Positions 62,040 through 64,000 of a stretch of DNA of 64,000 bases are shown piece after piece (the stretch's first letter is position 1; every line of letters begins with the position of its first letter). The notes beneath the pieces are model-generated. The model saw only the letters and a list, made by a program, of their open reading frames with translations, was not told the DNA's origin and searched no databases. A program made the position numbers and the translations under genes. The DNA is taken from positions 248,001 through 312,000 of the forward strand of contig NZ_JAKWBL010000002.1 of NCBI RefSeq assembly GCF_022513635.1, in the 5' to 3' direction. Origin of the DNA: Paraniabella ginsengisoli. Its GTDB lineage: Bacteria; Bacteroidota; Bacteroidia; Chitinophagales; Chitinophagaceae.

Positions 62040-63556
62040 ATGAGTTCAAATCAAATAGTTAAAAATACAGGGCTTCTATATGTAAGAATGATTATAATGT
62101 TAATCATTGCTTTTTTTACATCTAGGATGTTGCTTAAAGAATTAGGCATTAATGATTTCGGTATATATAATGTTGTTGGTGGTGTAGTGGCCATGTTTGC
62201 CTCTTTACGAGGAGCTTTTGCGTCTTCAATTCAACGTTTTTTAAATTATGCAAAAGGGAGTAATGATCTACTTAAGCTTCAACGTATATTCAGTATGGGG
62301 GTTAATATACACATTGTTATATGTTTTATATTTTTAGTAATCGGTGAAACTGTTGGATTGTGGTTCCTGAATCATAAGCTTATTATACCACACGACCGAT
62401 TAGCGTCTGCTAATTGGGTTTATCAGTTCAGTATAGCAGCAAGTTTAGTTACTATAATGACTATTCCGTATGATGCTGTTATTATTGCAAACCAAAAAAT
62501 GGGAATTTACGTTTACGTTTCTTTATTAGATGCCTGTTTGAAGCTGGGTATTATATTTCTACTTCCATTAGCCACAATGGACAAGTTGATTTTATATTCA
62601 GTTTTAATATTATCTGTCTCATTTTTTATTAGACTTATTACTACCGTAGTCTGCTATCGAAAATTTAGAGAGTGTAAATATTTCTTCTTTTGGGATAAAA
62701 CACTATTTAGACAACTTGGTTCTTTTGCTGGTTGGAATTTTTTGGAAATGCTGCCTTTTCCGCAGTAAACGAAGGCTCTAATTTTATTCTTAATCTTTTT
62801 GGTGGCCCTGTTGCCAATGCTGCAAGAGGAATAACATACCAAATACGTGGAGCTTTGATGATGTTTATTGGCAATATACAAATTGCAAGTAACCCCTACT
62901 TAACTGAACTATATGCAAAAAAAGATCACAAAACGTTTTTCAACACTTTTTTCTCAGTATCAAAAGCCTCTTTTTTTATTTTAAGCCTCCTATGTTTACC
63001 TTTTTTGTTTTATACGAGTTATATTTTAGATATGTGGCTTCACGAAGTGCCTAAGTATACAGAGTCTTTTATTCAGCTTACTGTATATTTTTTACTTGTT
63101 AGGGTTTTTCATGGTCCTATTGACAGCATTTTCAAGGCCGTAGGGAATATAAAAAGTATCAAATATTAGATTCAACAATATTATTGTTATCACTTCCTCT
63201 TTCTTATTTTTTGCTTAAAAAAGGTTTTCCAATATATTATATTTTTATTTCCATGCTAATTGTAGAGGTTATAAACTGGATACTAATAATGCAGATGGCT
63301 AGGACTATTGTTGGAATTGATATTGTAAAATACTTAAAGAAGGTCGTTTGCCCTTCCATTCTAATTTTCGGTATTAACTATTTTATTTTTTTATTGCTAA
63401 ATCGGTCTTTTTTTTCAGAATTTATTAATGAATCTATTAGTTTTTGCCATTTCTATGGTCATTTCTTGTTTCGTTATATGGTTGGTAGGATTGACACATA
63501 ATGAAAAAACGTTTATTCAAAGTTTTTTAAATTCAAAACTCTATGTAAAAAAATGA
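62040..63556 (+). CDS. wzx: Polysaccharide flippase, Wzx/MATE-like (three frame breaks)
   Basis: Inner-membrane lipid-linked oligosaccharide flippase of about 505 residues with about twelve hydrophobic segments. SSNQIVKNTGLLYVRM and GIYNVVGGVVAMFASL open the protein; SLLDACLKLGIIFLLP and RGITYQIRGALMMFI follow. Breaks are near 62743 (T run), 63162 (A run) and 63433 (one extra or two missing bases). The gene ends in TGA overlapping the ATG of the next gene. Substrate repeat unit is unknown. Confidence 0.88.
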
Positions 63557-64000
63557 AACTACTTTTTTTATAAGTTCAATGAGAGGCGGCGGTGCAGAGC
63601 GTGTAATGTCGGTTTTGTGTAATAAACTGGCCGAAAGAGGCCATGATGTTTGGTTAGCTACGGATATTAGTTTACCAATGGCTTACCAACTTGATGAAAA
63701 GGTTAAAATATACAGTCGAAAAATAAATCGAACGAATAATAAATTGATAAATGCATTTAAGCATGCAAAAAATATTAATAAAATAGTAAAGGATGTAAAG
63801 CCTGATATAATTATTTCATTCATTTGGGCTTTAAATGCAATAGTAATACTTGCCACATTAGGAATGTCTATTCCGCTTATAGCTTCAGAGCATAGCACAT
63901 TTAAAATAAAAAAACTTTTTATCAATATTTTGTTCGTCATTATTTAAATAAGTTAGCCGATAGAGTAACTGTTTTAACTAAGGCCGATTACGAATATTTA
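63553..64000 (+). CDS. Glycosyltransferase family 4 protein, N-terminal part (two frame breaks, runs off window)
   Basis: The ATG overlaps the wzx stop (ATGA), so the genes are coupled. Adding one T in the T7 run near 63564 gives MKLLFFISSMRGGGAERVM, the classic GT4 N-terminus with the GGGAERV donor-loop; IASEHSTF follows. A second break near 63917 is repaired to KKTFYQYFVRHYLNKLADRVTV. About 149 codons are visible; the C-terminal UDP-sugar-binding half is outside the window. Confidence 0.85.

Noticed and set aside
915..64000. Programmed frameshifting or widespread pseudogenisation
   Set aside because: Breaks occur at random places in unrelated and essential genes, mostly as one-base losses in homopolymers, and no slippery-site plus structure pattern is shared.

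Overview
The window is a piece of a Bacteroidota chromosome, most likely family Chitinophagaceae or a close relative. The evidence is the gene content (M56 peptidase fused to TonB domains, DUF4230, DUF1080, GMC dehydrogenase with its small subunit, K+-type membrane pyrophosphatase, outer-membrane-beta-barrel-family receptor, C-terminal processing peptidase), the AT-rich intergenic DNA, and repeated -7 elements of the form TAnnTTTG. A striking technical property is about fifty +/-1 frame breaks in roughly 34 genes, essential ones included. Most are repaired by adding one base to a homopolymer, so I annotate whole reconstructed genes and treat the breaks as probable sequence errors.

Layout. 1-5433 is an integron-like cassette array: a D12 adenine methylase, an Rnl2-type RNA ligase, a small unknown protein, a decayed cassette and a small membrane protein all lie on the minus strand, separated by three long palindromic attC-like sites. 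A tyrosine recombinase is transcribed divergently from its edge. 5868-13419 holds lipA, two VOC proteins, a ROK sugar kinase with a FucP/GluP-type transporter, and glgA-glgC for glycogen synthesis. 13599-22314 holds an L,D-transpeptidase-TonB fusion, purK, a complete RND efflux pump (adaptor, permease, outer-membrane factor) and a GtrA protein. 22592-26429 holds convergent argS and dnaG. 26713-27961 is a group of small accessory genes (HNH nuclease with an in-frame stop, PLDc_N protein, DUF2442 and DUF4160).

27994-33662 looks like a 3-keto-sugar module: DUF1080, a gluconate-2-dehydrogenase-type small subunit and a GMC dehydrogenase on the minus strand, with a Tat-exported Gfo/Idh/MocA protein nearby on the plus strand. 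33785-40990 holds the membrane pyrophosphatase, a saccharopine dehydrogenase, an exported subtilisin-like protease and an ALDH7-type aminoadipate-semialdehyde dehydrogenase; two of these suggest lysine breakdown. 41141-53740 holds an unknown polytopic membrane protein, pyrB, coaD, a beta-barrel protein, a BlaI-BlaR1-like sensor pair with paired operators, ftsE, a glycosyltransferase, a sugar oxidoreductase, a large outer-membrane receptor and a DUF445 protein, followed by tRNA-His. 54100-64000 starts with the Prc peptidase and then enters a Wzx/Wzc-type surface polysaccharide locus (wza, wzc, UDP-sugar epimerase, UDP-sugar dehydrogenase, flippase, glycosyltransferase) that runs out of the window.

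Many intergenic spaces contain short repeats phased at about seven bases, present in at least six places, and one 37-nt repeat occurs twice in opposite orientation.
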